Origin: an uncultured Bacteroidales bacterium
Lineage (GTDB): Bacteria; Bacteroidota; Bacteroidia; Bacteroidales; WCHB1-69
Direction: 5' to 3'
Assembly (NCBI GenBank): GCA_905235135.1
Contig: CAJOKR010000023.1
Span: 31,700 to 95,699, forward strand
Length of the DNA: 64,000 nt
Shown: piece by piece, positions 54,793-63,724 of the stretch
Numbering within the stretch: the first letter of the stretch is position 1
Layout of the letters: each line of letters begins with the position of its first letter
The notes under the pieces: generated by a model
What the model was told of the DNA's origin: nothing
Databases searched by the model: none
The model's input: only the letters and a program-made list of their open reading frames with translations
Program-made: the position numbers and the translations under genes

Positions 54793-54868
54793 TGCTATTG
54801 GCCTTTGGCTATTGGCTATTAGCTTAACAACAGCCAACAGCCAATAGCTAATAGCCAACAGCCAATAA
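54793..54868. repeat. Inverted repeat built from TTGGCTA words after recA
   Basis: Arms TTGGCTATTGGCTATTAGC (from 54805) and GCTAATAGCCAACAGCCAA (to about 54866) with extra GCCAACA copies between them. It begins right after the recA stop and may serve as a terminator. Confidence 0.8.
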
Positions 54869-54877
54869 ATATATGTG

Positions 54878-55879
54878 ATGAAAAGAATTATCAACTGCTT
54901 ACTGGTACTGTTGTTAGTCTTCGGTTACGGTTGCCATAACAAGAACAAATATGCTGACCTGCCGCCGGAACTGGCTGAGTTGTGCATCAATATCGACAAG
55001 CATCCCAAGAAAGCCGAGAATTACTACAATCGGGCGAACTACTATTACCTGAACAAGGAGATAGACAAAGGCATTGCCGACATGCAGACGGCCATCCAGC
55101 TGCAGCCCGACAGCAGCAAGTATTATGTCATGCTCTCCGACCTCTATTTCGCACAGCATGAGACCGACCTTACCGAAGAGATGCTGCTGAAGGCCATTTC
55201 AAAGGATGAAGACAACAACGAAGCACGGCTAAAACTGGCTGAGTTGCAGTATTATACACGCCAGTATGAGGATTGCGGCAAAACCCTCGATGAGGCAGTG
55301 CAGCGGCAACCACATAATCCGAAAGCGTACCTCATCAAAGCCTTTATGCTCAAGGATATGCAGGACACAGTTGGCTATCTACGTATGCTACAATTAGTTG
55401 TCGACCAAAATCCGCGTGAGGTTAAGGCTTACAGCGAGTTAGGCTATTTCTACCAGCAGAAAAACGACCCCATCGCCATCTCCTACTATCAGAACGGGTT
55501 GAAGGTGGATCCTAACAATGTGGAACTTCATTACAACCTCGGCAAGATGTTCCAGGATATGGACAAATTAGAAGAGGCGGAGCAGGAATATAAGACGGCC
55601 ATAGCGATTGATTCCACCCATATTCCGTCACTTAACAATCTGGGCTACTTGTATTTGGACGACAACATCCAAAAATACAACGAAGCCGTGGATCTGTTTA
55701 CGCAGGTGCTGCAAATCAATCCGAAGTTCGTCTATGCTGTCTGCAACCGCGGGGTGGCATACGAGTATTTGGGCAACTATGTGGCCGCCCGCAAGGACTA
55801 CGAGGAGGCTCTAAAACTTTCCACCAACTTCGAGCCAGCCATCAAGGGGTTGAACCGGTTGGACAAACTGCAACATTAA
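54878..55879 (+). CDS. TPR-repeat lipoprotein
   Basis: 333 residues from the ATG at 54878. Lipobox LLVFGYGC (Cys near 19) then about eight tetratricopeptide repeats ([33 protein letters not shown] is the first). Probably an outer-membrane-associated scaffold in the periplasm. Partner unknown. The stop is 7 nt before ruvB, so the two are probably co-transcribed. Confidence 0.85.
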   Translation: MKRIINCLLVLLLVFGYGCHNKNKYADLPPELAELCINIDKHPKKAENYYNRANYYYLNKEIDKGIADMQTAIQLQPDSSKYYVMLSDLYFAQHETDLTEEMLLKAISKDEDNNEARLKLAELQYYTRQYEDCGKTLDEAVQRQPHNPKAYLIKAFMLKDMQDTVGYLRMLQLVVDQNPREVKAYSELGYFYQQKNDPIAISYYQNGLKVDPNNVELHYNLGKMFQDMDKLEEAEQEYKTAIAIDSTHIPSLNNLGYLYLDDNIQKYNEAVDLFTQVLQINPKFVYAVCNRGVAYEYLGNYVAARKDYEEALKLSTNFEPAIKGLNRLDKLQH

Positions 55880-55886
55880 CCGCCTT

Positions 55887-56912
55887 ATGAACGAGAATCT
55901 GGATCCCACCAAACAGCACCTGTCGGCGTCGGACAAAGAGTTCGAGCGTGCGATACGGCCTGCGCAATTTACTGATTTCCAAGGACAACAGCAGGTTTTG
56001 GAGAACCTGATGGTCTTCGTTCATGCGGCAAAGGGCCGTGGCGAGGCACTGGACCATGTCCTCCTGCACGGGCCTCCTGGTCTGGGCAAGACCACCCTGT
56101 CGCACATCATCGGCAACGAGATGGGGGTCAACGTGCGGGTCACTTCCGGCCCGGTCATCGACAAACCCGGTGATTTGGCCGGTCTGCTCACCAATTTGGA
56201 ACCCCACGATGTGCTCTTCATCGACGAAATCCACCGTCTGTCGCCCGTGGTGGAGGAATACCTCTATTCAGCGATGGAGGACTACAAAATCGACATCATG
56301 ATCGACAGCGGTCCGAGTGCGCGGAGCGTGCAAATCACCATCAACCCGTTCACGTTGGTGGGCGCTACTACCCGTTCGGGCTTGTTGACGGCACCGTTGC
56401 GGTCTCGTTTTGGCATCAATCTTCGTCTGCAATACTATGATGCAGAGACACTTGGCAATATCATCAAGCGGTCGGCCTCCATTTTGGACATTCCCATTGA
56501 GGACAATGCCGCTTACGAAATCGCCTCTCGCAGCCGCGGTACGCCCCGTATCGCGAACCTGCTGCTGCGTCGTGTGCGTGACTTTGCCCAAATCAAAGGC
56601 GACGGCACCATCACGCTGCCGATTACGCAGGTGGCCTTGTCGGCGTTGAACGTCGATCAGCACGGTCTGGACGAGATGGACAACCGCATTCTGAGCACTA
56701 TCATCGAGAAGTTCAAGGGCGGTCCGGTCGGACTGAGCACCATCGCCACTGCGGTGGGCGAAGACCCGGGCACCATCGAGGAGGTCTATGAGCCGTTCCT
56801 TATCCAAGAGGGCTACCTCATGCGCACCCCCCGCGGCCGCGAAGCTACCGACCTGGCATTCAGCCATTTGGGGAAATCCAGGTACGTATCCGGCCAAGGA
56901 GAACTATTCTAA
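55887..56912 (+). CDS. ruvB: Holliday junction branch-migration ATPase RuvB
   Basis: 341 residues. Walker [16 protein letters not shown], Walker [13 protein letters not shown], sensor [20 protein letters not shown]-terminal winged helix ([17 protein letters not shown]). RuvB drives branch migration with RuvA. ruvA is not adjacent. The stop codon TAA overlaps a hairpin at 56911-56946. Confidence 0.97.
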   Translation: MNENLDPTKQHLSASDKEFERAIRPAQFTDFQGQQQVLENLMVFVHAAKGRGEALDHVLLHGPPGLGKTTLSHIIGNEMGVNVRVTSGPVIDKPGDLAGLLTNLEPHDVLFIDEIHRLSPVVEEYLYSAMEDYKIDIMIDSGPSARSVQITINPFTLVGATTRSGLLTAPLRSRFGINLRLQYYDAETLGNIIKRSASILDIPIEDNAAYEIASRSRGTPRIANLLLRRVRDFAQIKGDGTITLPITQVALSALNVDQHGLDEMDNRILSTIIEKFKGGPVGLSTIATAVGEDPGTIEEVYEPFLIQEGYLMRTPRGREATDLAFSHLGKSRYVSGQGELF

Positions 56913-56946
56913 AGGTCAACGTTCAAAGCCTTGAACCTTGACCTTT
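56911..56946. repeat. Inverted repeat of GGTCAA/GTTCAA words after ruvB
   Basis: Arms AAAGGTCAACGTTCAA (56911-56926) and TTGAACCTTGACCTTT (56931-56946) with one mismatch and a 4-nt loop; may end ruvB transcription. Confidence 0.75.
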
Positions 56947-57012
56947 GACCACCAACATAAACCTTGTTGAAAAAAAATTCTGAACCGTATATCGTTGATA
57001 TTAAAAAAAGTG

Positions 57013-57020
57013 TATTTTTG
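57013..57020 (+). promoter_or_regulatory. -7 promoter element for rpmE2
   Basis: TATTTTTG, 38 nt before the rpmE2 ATG. Confidence 0.6.
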
Positions 57021-57057
57021 CCGTCCAATTTTAACGACTGAAAAAATAGAACATATT

Positions 57058-57327
57058 ATGAAAAAAGACATCCATCCGAAGGAGTACAGAACCGTGGTTT
57101 TCAAGGACATGTCAAACGATTACGCGTTCCTGACCAAGTCAACGGTTAACACGAAAGATACGATTGTTTGGGAAGACGGAAATGAATATCCGCTCGTAAA
57201 ATTAGAGATTTCCAGCACCTCACACCCCTTCTTCACCGGTAAGATGAAGTTGGTTGACACCGCTGGTCGTGTGGATAAGTTCCGCAACAAATATGCCCGC
57301 CATTTCGAAGCTGGCAAATCCAAATAA
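57058..57327 (+). CDS. rpmE2: 50S ribosomal protein L31 type B
   Basis: 89 residues from the ATG at 57058. The type B form: [28 protein letters not shown], then [29 protein letters not shown]; the zinc-binding Cys residues of type A L31 are absent. Binds the 5S/L5 region of the 50S subunit. Confidence 0.95.
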   Translation: MKKDIHPKEYRTVVFKDMSNDYAFLTKSTVNTKDTIVWEDGNEYPLVKLEISSTSHPFFTGKMKLVDTAGRVDKFRNKYARHFEAGKSK

Positions 57328-57340
57328 TCCATTTATTTTG

Positions 57341-57384
57341 TACTTTTGCTGACCTTTTTTGTAGCCCGAAAAAGGTCAGTTTTT
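57341..57384 (+). terminator. Promoter followed by terminator-like hairpin in the lon leader
   Basis: TACTTTTG at 57341-57348 is a -7 element for lon. Directly after it, CTGACCTTTTT (57349-57359) pairs with AAAAAGGTCAG (57369-57379), followed by TTTTT. It may end rpmE2 transcription, or act as an attenuator in the lon leader since it lies downstream of the promoter. Confidence 0.6.
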
Positions 57385-57402
57385 GTATTGTAACCTCTTG
57401 AA

Positions 57403-59826
57403 ATGATTAAAGATATATTTGCCGCTGGAGGATTTTTGAACGCAGAGTCGAACGTGATTCCGATACTCTCCGCCGAAGATGAGGTCAAGCTCAGCCAAGA
57501 AGAGCTGCCCTCAGTGGTGCCGCTGCTGCCGATGCGCAACACTGTACTCTACCCGGGCATGGTCATCCCCATCACCGTGGGGCGCGAAAAATCGCTGCGT
57601 CTTGCCCGCGACTGTGCCAACTCCGACGAACCTATCGGGGTGGTGGCCCAGCGTGACAACAGCGTGGAAGACCCTACCATCAAGGATCTCTACCGCGTAG
57701 GTACCGTGGCCCGCATCCTCAAAACCCTCAACATCCCCGACGGCAACGTGATGATGGTCGTGCAAGGCGTAAAACTTTTCGAAATCGGCCGCGTCACCCA
57801 AACGCGTCCCTACTACCGCTGCACCGTACTCCCCTACCCAACCAACGACCTCAACCCCCAAATCACGGAAAGTGAGGAATTCCAAGCCAAGATGCTGCTC
57901 ATTCGCGAGACCATGGGCAACATTCTGCAACTCACCCCGGGCGTGCCTCGCGATGCGATGACCGCCATCAACAACATCGAAAGCAACACCTTCCTCATCA
58001 ACTTCATCGTTTCCAACCTCGGCATTGAGGTGAACGAAAAACAAGAAGTTCTTGAGACACAAGATATTATGGAACGCTGCGACAAAGTGATTTCACTGTT
58101 GTCGCACGAGCTGCAGGTGATGGAAATCAAACACCAAATCCACACCAAATCCCATCAGGAGATGGAAAAACAGCAGCGCGAGTACATCCTTAACCAGCAG
58201 ATGAAGACCATCCAGGAGGAACTGGGCGGACCTTCAACCGAAAAGGATTTCGACGAGCTTCGTGAACGTGCGGCTTCGAAAAAATGGAATCAGGAGACCG
58301 CCGACCTCTTCGAAAAGGAGTTCAAGAAACTACAGCGCACCAACTTCATGTCTCCCGATTACTCCGTGCAACTCAACTACTTAGAGTTGTTGCTCGACCT
58401 GCCTTGGAACGAGTACAGCGAGGACAATTTCGACCTGAAGAAGACCCGCGAGATTCTCGACAAAGACCACTATGGGCTGGAAAAAGTGAAGGAGCGCATC
58501 CTCGAATATTTAGCTGTATTAAAGCTGAAAGGCGACATGAAATCGCCAATCCTCTGTTTAGCAGGCCCTCCCGGCGTGGGTAAAACCTCCCTCGGCCGCT
58601 CCATCGCGGAGTCCATCGGCCGGAAATACGTCCGCATCTCCCTCGGCGGTGTACACGACGAGGCTGAAATCCGCGGCCATCGCAAGACCTACATCGGTGC
58701 TATGCCCGGCCGCATCATCCAAAATATGCGCAAAGTCGGATATGCCAACCCCGTGTTCGTGCTCGACGAAATTGACAAAGTGTCCGGCATGAACGTCAAT
58801 GGCGACCCGTCGGCGGCACTGTTGGAGGTCATGGACCCCGAACAGAACAGCACCTTCAACGACAACTACCTCGAAACCCCGTTCGACCTCTCAAAGGTAC
58901 TCTTCATCGCCACTGCCAACAACCTCAACAGCATCCATCCGGCCCTGCTCGACCGTATGGAAATTATCGACATCCCTGGCTATTTGGCCGAAGAAAAGCT
59001 GGCCATCGCAACGAAACATCTAATCCCCAAACAGCTGAAAGACAACGGACTGACTCCCGAACAGCTCACCATCCCGGAAGAGACGGTGAAGGCGGTCATC
59101 AGCGATTATACCCGTGAGGCGGGCGTCCGTACATTGGAGCGTACACTCGCGAAAATCATCCGCAAACGCGCCGCGCAGCTCGTACGGGAAGGCTCGATGT
59201 CGCAGGAAGTACAGCCTTCGGAGCTGAAAGAGATGCTCGGTTCACCGATCTTCCAGCCCGAAAAGGCCCTCGACGGCGGTGTGCCAGGCGTAGCAACCGG
59301 TCTGGCTTGGACGGCCGTGGGCGGCGAAATCCTCTTCGTGGAAGCCCTCACCAGCGCAGGCAAAGGAGAGCTCACCATGACCGGCAACCTCGGCGATGTG
59401 ATGAAGGAATCGGCCACCATCGCCTACGAATTCCTGAAGGCGAATGCTGCCGACTATCACGTTGATCCTGAAGATTTTAACAATAAAAAAGTCCATATCC
59501 ACGTGCCCGAAGGCGCGACCCCGAAAGACGGTCCCTCCGCCGGCATCACCATCCTCACCGCACTGGTCTCCGCATTCACGAAAACTCCTGTAAGAGAGAA
59601 GATTGCGATGACCGGGGAAATCACCCTGCGGGGAAAACTCCTGCCTGTGGGCGGCATCAAGGAAAAGATTCTTGCGGCCAAACGCAGCGGCATCTTCGAC
59701 ATTGTGATGTCCAAGGAAAATAAGAAGGATATTGACGACATCAAGGAAAATTTCATTGACGGCATGACCTTCCACTACTTCGAATCAATGAAGGAGGCGG
59801 TCATGTTCAACTTCAACTGGCAATAA
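57403..59826 (+). CDS. lon: ATP-dependent protease Lon
   Basis: 807 residues. N-terminal LAN domain (VVPLLPMRNTVLYPGMVIPI), central coiled coil (about 200-300), AAA+ with GPPGVGKTSLGRS and FVLDEIDKV, and a C-terminal Ser-Lys protease domain (PKDGPSAG with the catalytic Ser; GKLLPVGGIKEK with Lys). Degrades damaged and regulatory proteins in the cytoplasm, including antitoxins in other bacteria. It is followed 1 nt later by the MeaB gene. Confidence 0.97.
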   Translation: MIKDIFAAGGFLNAESNVIPILSAEDEVKLSQEELPSVVPLLPMRNTVLYPGMVIPITVGREKSLRLARDCANSDEPIGVVAQRDNSVEDPTIKDLYRVGTVARILKTLNIPDGNVMMVVQGVKLFEIGRVTQTRPYYRCTVLPYPTNDLNPQITESEEFQAKMLLIRETMGNILQLTPGVPRDAMTAINNIESNTFLINFIVSNLGIEVNEKQEVLETQDIMERCDKVISLLSHELQVMEIKHQIHTKSHQEMEKQQREYILNQQMKTIQEELGGPSTEKDFDELRERAASKKWNQETADLFEKEFKKLQRTNFMSPDYSVQLNYLELLLDLPWNEYSEDNFDLKKTREILDKDHYGLEKVKERILEYLAVLKLKGDMKSPILCLAGPPGVGKTSLGRSIAESIGRKYVRISLGGVHDEAEIRGHRKTYIGAMPGRIIQNMRKVGYANPVFVLDEIDKVSGMNVNGDPSAALLEVMDPEQNSTFNDNYLETPFDLSKVLFIATANNLNSIHPALLDRMEIIDIPGYLAEEKLAIATKHLIPKQLKDNGLTPEQLTIPEETVKAVISDYTREAGVRTLERTLAKIIRKRAAQLVREGSMSQEVQPSELKEMLGSPIFQPEKALDGGVPGVATGLAWTAVGGEILFVEALTSAGKGELTMTGNLGDVMKESATIAYEFLKANAADYHVDPEDFNNKKVHIHVPEGATPKDGPSAGITILTALVSAFTKTPVREKIAMTGEITLRGKLLPVGGIKEKILAAKRSGIFDIVMSKENKKDIDDIKENFIDGMTFHYFESMKEAVMFNFNWQ

Positions 59827-59827
59827 T

Positions 59828-60889
59828 ATGGCAAATCCCTATTACGAATCGGCACTGACAGAGCGCGCGGGCGTGGAACAGCCCATGCAGGTGAACCCGA
59901 ACTTCAAACGGCACAAGAAGGCGGAGCTCACGGTCGATGATTACGTGAAGGGGATTTTGGAGGGCAACCGCACCGTCCTCAGCCGAGCCATCACCATGAT
60001 TGAGAGCGAAAATCCCGCGCATATCGCAATGGCTCAGACCATTATCGAACGTTGTCTGCCGCATTCCGGCAATTCGCTGCGCATCGGGATCACCGGTGTG
60101 CCAGGCGTGGGCAAAAGTACTTTCATTGAGTCTTTTGGCGGAATGCTCACCGCACAAGGTCACAAATTAGCGGTTTTGGCCATCGACCCGTCGAGCGAGC
60201 GTACCAAAGGCAGCATTTTGGGTGACAAAACCCGTATGGAGACCCTTTCCGTCGATCCAAACGCCTTCATCCGGCCTTCGCCGTCGGGGTCCGCGTTAGG
60301 CGGGGTGGCCCGCAAGACCCGCGAGTCCATCATTCTGTGCGAGGCCGCCGGATTTGACATCATCATCGTCGAGACCGTAGGGGTTGGACAATCCGAAACG
60401 GCGGTCAAGTCAATGGTCGATTTCTTCCTGCTGCTCATGCTGGCGGGTGCCGGCGATGAACTGCAGGGTATCAAACGCGGTATCATGGAAATGGCTGATG
60501 GACTGGTCATTAACAAGGCCGACGGCGACAATCTGCATAAGGCCCGTATGGCGGCATCGCAGTATCGTGCGGCGCTGAAGCTGTTCCCGAAGAACGAAAA
60601 CGGCTGGGACGTGCCCGTGGAAGTCTGCTCAGCATTGGAAGGCTTTGCCTTGGACAAGGTGTGGCAAATCATCAGCGATTTCGTGTCGCTGACCCGTGGC
60701 AACGGCAGTTTCGAAAAAACCCGTAACGCCCAATTAGTCAACATCTTCTACCATTGGATTGACTTCACCTTACAGAACCGTTTTTACAACAACGAACACA
60801 CCCAATCGGAAATCGACCGCCTGCTCCCGCTCATCCAGTCGAAGCAAATCTCGCCGTACATGGCAGCGACGCAGTTGGTGGAGGGGTGA
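59828..60889 (+). CDS. meaB: Methylmalonyl-CoA mutase-associated GTPase MeaB
   Basis: 353 residues. G3E-type GTPase: GITGVPGVGKSTFIE (P-loop), AIDPSSERTKGSILGDKTRM, VETVGVGQSE, and NKADGDN (base recognition). MeaB protects B12-dependent methylmalonyl-CoA mutase. No mutase gene is in view. It is coupled to lon by 1-nt spacing. Confidence 0.94.
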   Translation: MANPYYESALTERAGVEQPMQVNPNFKRHKKAELTVDDYVKGILEGNRTVLSRAITMIESENPAHIAMAQTIIERCLPHSGNSLRIGITGVPGVGKSTFIESFGGMLTAQGHKLAVLAIDPSSERTKGSILGDKTRMETLSVDPNAFIRPSPSGSALGGVARKTRESIILCEAAGFDIIIVETVGVGQSETAVKSMVDFFLLLMLAGAGDELQGIKRGIMEMADGLVINKADGDNLHKARMAASQYRAALKLFPKNENGWDVPVEVCSALEGFALDKVWQIISDFVSLTRGNGSFEKTRNAQLVNIFYHWIDFTLQNRFYNNEHTQSEIDRLLPLIQSKQISPYMAATQLVEG

Positions 60890-60940
60890 TGAGGGATGGT
60901 TTAGAGTTTAGAGTTTAAGGGAGAGGTGGTTAGAGGGTTC

Positions 60941-62032
60941 TTATTTTCCGCTCTTCCGTCGATTGCATTCTTTGCACAGCATTTGGCAGTTTTCGGCAAT
61001 GGTTCTACCGCCCGCGTGCCACGGGGAGATGTGGTCGGCCTCCATCTGCGACAGCTCAAAATGTAGTCCGCACTCAGTGCAAATGCCGCCTTGCCGCTCG
61101 TAGGCTGATAATTTCTGTGCTTCCGTGAATGCTCGGATAGACAGGTACTTTTCTTTGCGCGTGAGAATGTACGGATAGATGCCCGTCTTCTTTGTCACAT
61201 CATCGTCCAAGATGAGGCGTTTCACCTCATCGTCAACCTTTTGGTAGTCAAAAACCACATCTTTGAACTGCTTGTACAGCATTCCCCAATCAACCCCTTT
61301 CATAATTTTCTTACGCTCGCGATTGGGACGGAACGAAGTCTCCACCCACGTGATGACCGCTTGGAAGAACTGCCACAACGGTGCCACGCTCGCATCGTGC
61401 TGATGGTTCGACATGTACACCTCTATATTGCCGTCCGAAATCCATGAGATGGCGGTTTCGAGGTATTCCTGTCGGATGGCGGAACCGCTGAGATAGTCGC
61501 TCCCGATTTTGGCCGCTGGTGCTCCGTTCTTGCTGAAATAGCGTTTGGCATCGCTCACCCAGCTTCCCGCATACACCGCGTTGCGTAGTTCCTGATTGGT
61601 AAGCTCTTCGCCTGCTATATTAATGGTTTTGAACCACTTGAGTTTCTCGCTATCCGAGCCGTTACAGATATAGACCTGCAACTCGTAGTTCAGAATCTGT
61701 TCTTGTTCGTCTGGTTGCAGGTTGTGGAAATAACGGAAATCGAACGCAAAATCACCGTTCACGTACTGGCAGATGCTGATGGTGCGCTGCTGACCGTCGA
61801 TGATTTCGTAGGTGCCGTCCTCCCGCACCGCCCAATACATCACGTTCAGCGGAAATCCTTGCGTGAGGGTGTCAATGACGGCATCGCGCTGTTTTTCCTT
61901 ATAGACGAACTCCCGCTGGTAGGGTGGTCGCACGTCTAAACGGCCACCGTAGGCGCGCACACCGTCCTCGTTGTTGTCCTGGTAGCCCGCCGTCAGCTCG
62001 CGGACATTAATCTTGTGCAACTCTATTTGCAT
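60941..62032 (-). CDS. DUF262 plus HNH endonuclease protein
   Basis: 363 residues. The N-terminal DUF262 (GmrSD-like NTPase fold) carries IIDGQQRTISICQYV (about 98-112, the DGQQR signature) and a long helical middle. The C-terminal HNH-type zinc domain has CTECGLHFEL (about 317-326), ADHISPWHAGGRTIAENCQMLCKECN (about 331-356). Such proteins act as nucleases that restrict DNA, often modified DNA. Its start overlaps the methylase gene by 10 nt, so the two are one restriction-modification-like operon. Confidence 0.88.
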   Translation of the reverse strand: MQIELHKINVRELTAGYQDNNEDGVRAYGGRLDVRPPYQREFVYKEKQRDAVIDTLTQGFPLNVMYWAVREDGTYEIIDGQQRTISICQYVNGDFAFDFRYFHNLQPDEQEQILNYELQVYICNGSDSEKLKWFKTINIAGEELTNQELRNAVYAGSWVSDAKRYFSKNGAPAAKIGSDYLSGSAIRQEYLETAISWISDGNIEVYMSNHQHDASVAPLWQFFQAVITWVETSFRPNRERKKIMKGVDWGMLYKQFKDVVFDYQKVDDEVKRLILDDDVTKKTGIYPYILTRKEKYLSIRAFTEAQKLSAYERQGGICTECGLHFELSQMEADHISPWHAGGRTIAENCQMLCKECNRRKSGK

Positions 62033-63114
62033 GATCTATCGGTTTGGTTATACGTTTCGGGGTCTTCGGCCGCAAGGGGGAGGGTGGTGTCGGGCATGGG
62101 GTATTGTATGGAGCCATCTGCGTCTCGCAGATGTGGCTGCTCCGACTGCGGGACGCAGTCGGCTCCATATTGCCTGCGGCGGATGAGGATACGTTCATAA
62201 ATTCTTTTTCCTCCCACGTATGGCGCTCCTTTTGACATATCCATCGTACTTGTTCCTAAAATCTCAAACTGCTCAGGATTGTATTTGTCTAGAAATGTAA
62301 TAGGAACTCCCATAACTCCATAATAATCCAATGGAATATCTGTGGTTTTGTTAACATTTATAGCATCATAGTTGTCATACTTTGGGTACTCTTCATGTGA
62401 ATATTGTCTGTATAGAATTAAATCTTCGTGCCGTTTTTGTATTTCCAAATTCGTAAACCAGTTCACTCCCGAAACTCTAATCATACCTTCTTTATGATTC
62501 CCTGCTGTTGCTACATCTTCATATTTACTGATAAAATGAGCTGCACCACCCCTAAAACCATAACCCAACCATAGTTTATTCTCTTTTATCAAAGGGAAGA
62601 TTTCTTTGTAATGTATAGCGTTTTGATGTCCGACTATCACAAACTTCTTCCCATACTTCATCAGTTGCGCCACGTATTCTCTAAATAGCGAAAACGGCGG
62701 GTTGGTAACCACGATATCGGCCTCTTTGAGTAATTCAATACACTCTTGGGAGCGGAAATCGCCGTCACCGTTAAAATAGTGAATGCCAATTTCTTCAGGG
62801 TCAGGCACACGGTTGTTGTTTTTATCGCCATAATACTCCAACCATATTGCCTGTTCACAGTCATTTTGTGAAAACAGGTCTCGGTTTTGGTTCTTGTAGC
62901 AGGTGGTGATGAGCTTTTTCAGCCCTAATTGCTCAAAATTGTAGCTAAAATAGTGGAAAAAGTTGCTCACACGCGGGTCATCACAGTTGCAAAGCACCGT
63001 CTTCCCTTTAAAATGCTGACGATAGTGTTTCAGCTCATTTTCAATATCAACGAGTTGGGTGTAAAACTCGTCCTTTTTGGCGTTCTTCGCCGCATTCAGA
63101 TTCTTGTTGGCCAT
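62023..63114 (-). CDS. EcoRI-type adenine-specific DNA methyltransferase
   Basis: 363 residues. The N-terminus KNLNAAKNAKKDEFYTQLVDIENEL, VLCNCDDPRVSNFFHYF, and the catalytic NPPFSLFREYV (about 136-146) match the EcoRI-family adenine methyltransferases, which modify N6 of adenine. The last 40 residues (from about QYGADCVPQSEQPHL) look foreign: they are encoded by a REP-like double hairpin at 62110-62166. The gene overlaps the DUF262-HNH gene by 10 nt. The leader upstream of the start contains an extensively self-complementary region. Confidence 0.87.
   Translation of the reverse strand: MANKNLNAAKNAKKDEFYTQLVDIENELKHYRQHFKGKTVLCNCDDPRVSNFFHYFSYNFEQLGLKKLITTCYKNQNRDLFSQNDCEQAIWLEYYGDKNNNRVPDPEEIGIHYFNGDGDFRSQECIELLKEADIVVTNPPFSLFREYVAQLMKYGKKFVIVGHQNAIHYKEIFPLIKENKLWLGYGFRGGAAHFISKYEDVATAGNHKEGMIRVSGVNWFTNLEIQKRHEDLILYRQYSHEEYPKYDNYDAINVNKTTDIPLDYYGVMGVPITFLDKYNPEQFEILGTSTMDMSKGAPYVGGKRIYERILIRRRQYGADCVPQSEQPHLRDADGSIQYPMPDTTLPLAAEDPETYNQTDRSCK
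62110..62166. repeat. REP-like double hairpin inside the methylase C-terminus
   Basis: GGAGCC/GGCTCC ends (62110-62115 with 62161-62166) enclose two hairpins: CATCTGCG-TCT-CGCAGATG (62115-62133) and CGACTGCG-GGA-CGCAGTCG (62143-62161). It is translated as part of the methylase tail. Confidence 0.85.
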
Positions 63115-63151
63115 TGTGGTTGATAGTCTTGAGCATCACTATCAATCACGA

Positions 63152-63357
63152 AACGGATAAAATGAAGCGTGGGCCTCGTTATCCGTTCGACAGGTGTCTC
63201 GCAAACCCCCACGCCAAATAAGTACTACCCACGCTTGCAGCGCGAGCATTAGTACATTATTCTTGGCATGGGTATCCTACGACACCTACAAGATATTATT
63301 TCTGTGGTTCAATTTATGTTTGCGAGACTTCGTCGAACGCGAAATAATAGCTAATGC
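63152..63357. other. Self-complementary intergenic element, possible RNA or MITE
   Basis: The stretch before the methylase gene has five complementary pairs: AACGGATAA/TTATCCGTT (63152-63160/63179-63187), AAGCGTGGG/CCCACGCTT (63165-63173/63228-63236), CCCACGCCAA/TTGGCATGGG (63208-63217/63263-63272), GTTCGAC..GTCTCGCAAAC/GTTTGCGAGAC..GTCGAAC (63185-63206/63318-63338) and GCATTAGTACATTATT/AATAATAGCTAATGC (63246-63261/63343-63357). Some pairings exclude others. No ORF over 40 codons is convincing. Confidence 0.6.
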
Positions 63358-63447
63358 TTTGGTTTATAATATGTTTCTAAAAACTATTTTACAATAACAA
63401 TATAATTTGGTTATTACTCGAAAAATCAGCGGCAAAGATAACAAAAA

Positions 63448-63639
63448 TTGGAAATAGTAATCTATCATCCCACCGAAAACATCAATCTTGAAGTTAGGGT
63501 GGCTGACGACACTGTCTGGCTGACGCAAGCGCAGATGGCCGTGTTATTTGGCACTCAACGACAGGCTATTACAAAACACTTACAACACATTTTTGAAGAA
63601 CAAGAATTAGAAAAAAAGTCAACTATTGTGGCGTCTTAA
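63448..63639 (+). pseudogene. RhuM-family N-terminal fragment
   Basis: About 63 residues: IYHPTENINLEVRVADDTVWLTQAQMAVLFGTQRQAITKHLQHIFEEQELEKKS, the start of RhuM-type proteins (about 330 residues in full). No ATG is available; a TTG opens the frame. It stops at 63639, just before the IS630-type transposase, which may have split it. Confidence 0.75.
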
Positions 63640-63724
63640 TCAGTTCAGATAAAAATTTTCCGCTCTTTAAATACTAAAACATCGCCTTGTCCGTTTATGT
63701 GTTATAATCAAAATGTAAGGAACA

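Noticed and set aside
62110..62166. tRNA-like cloverleaf
   Set aside because: There are only two hairpins and a short closing stem, with no T-arm GTTCGA or anticodon loop of seven bases.
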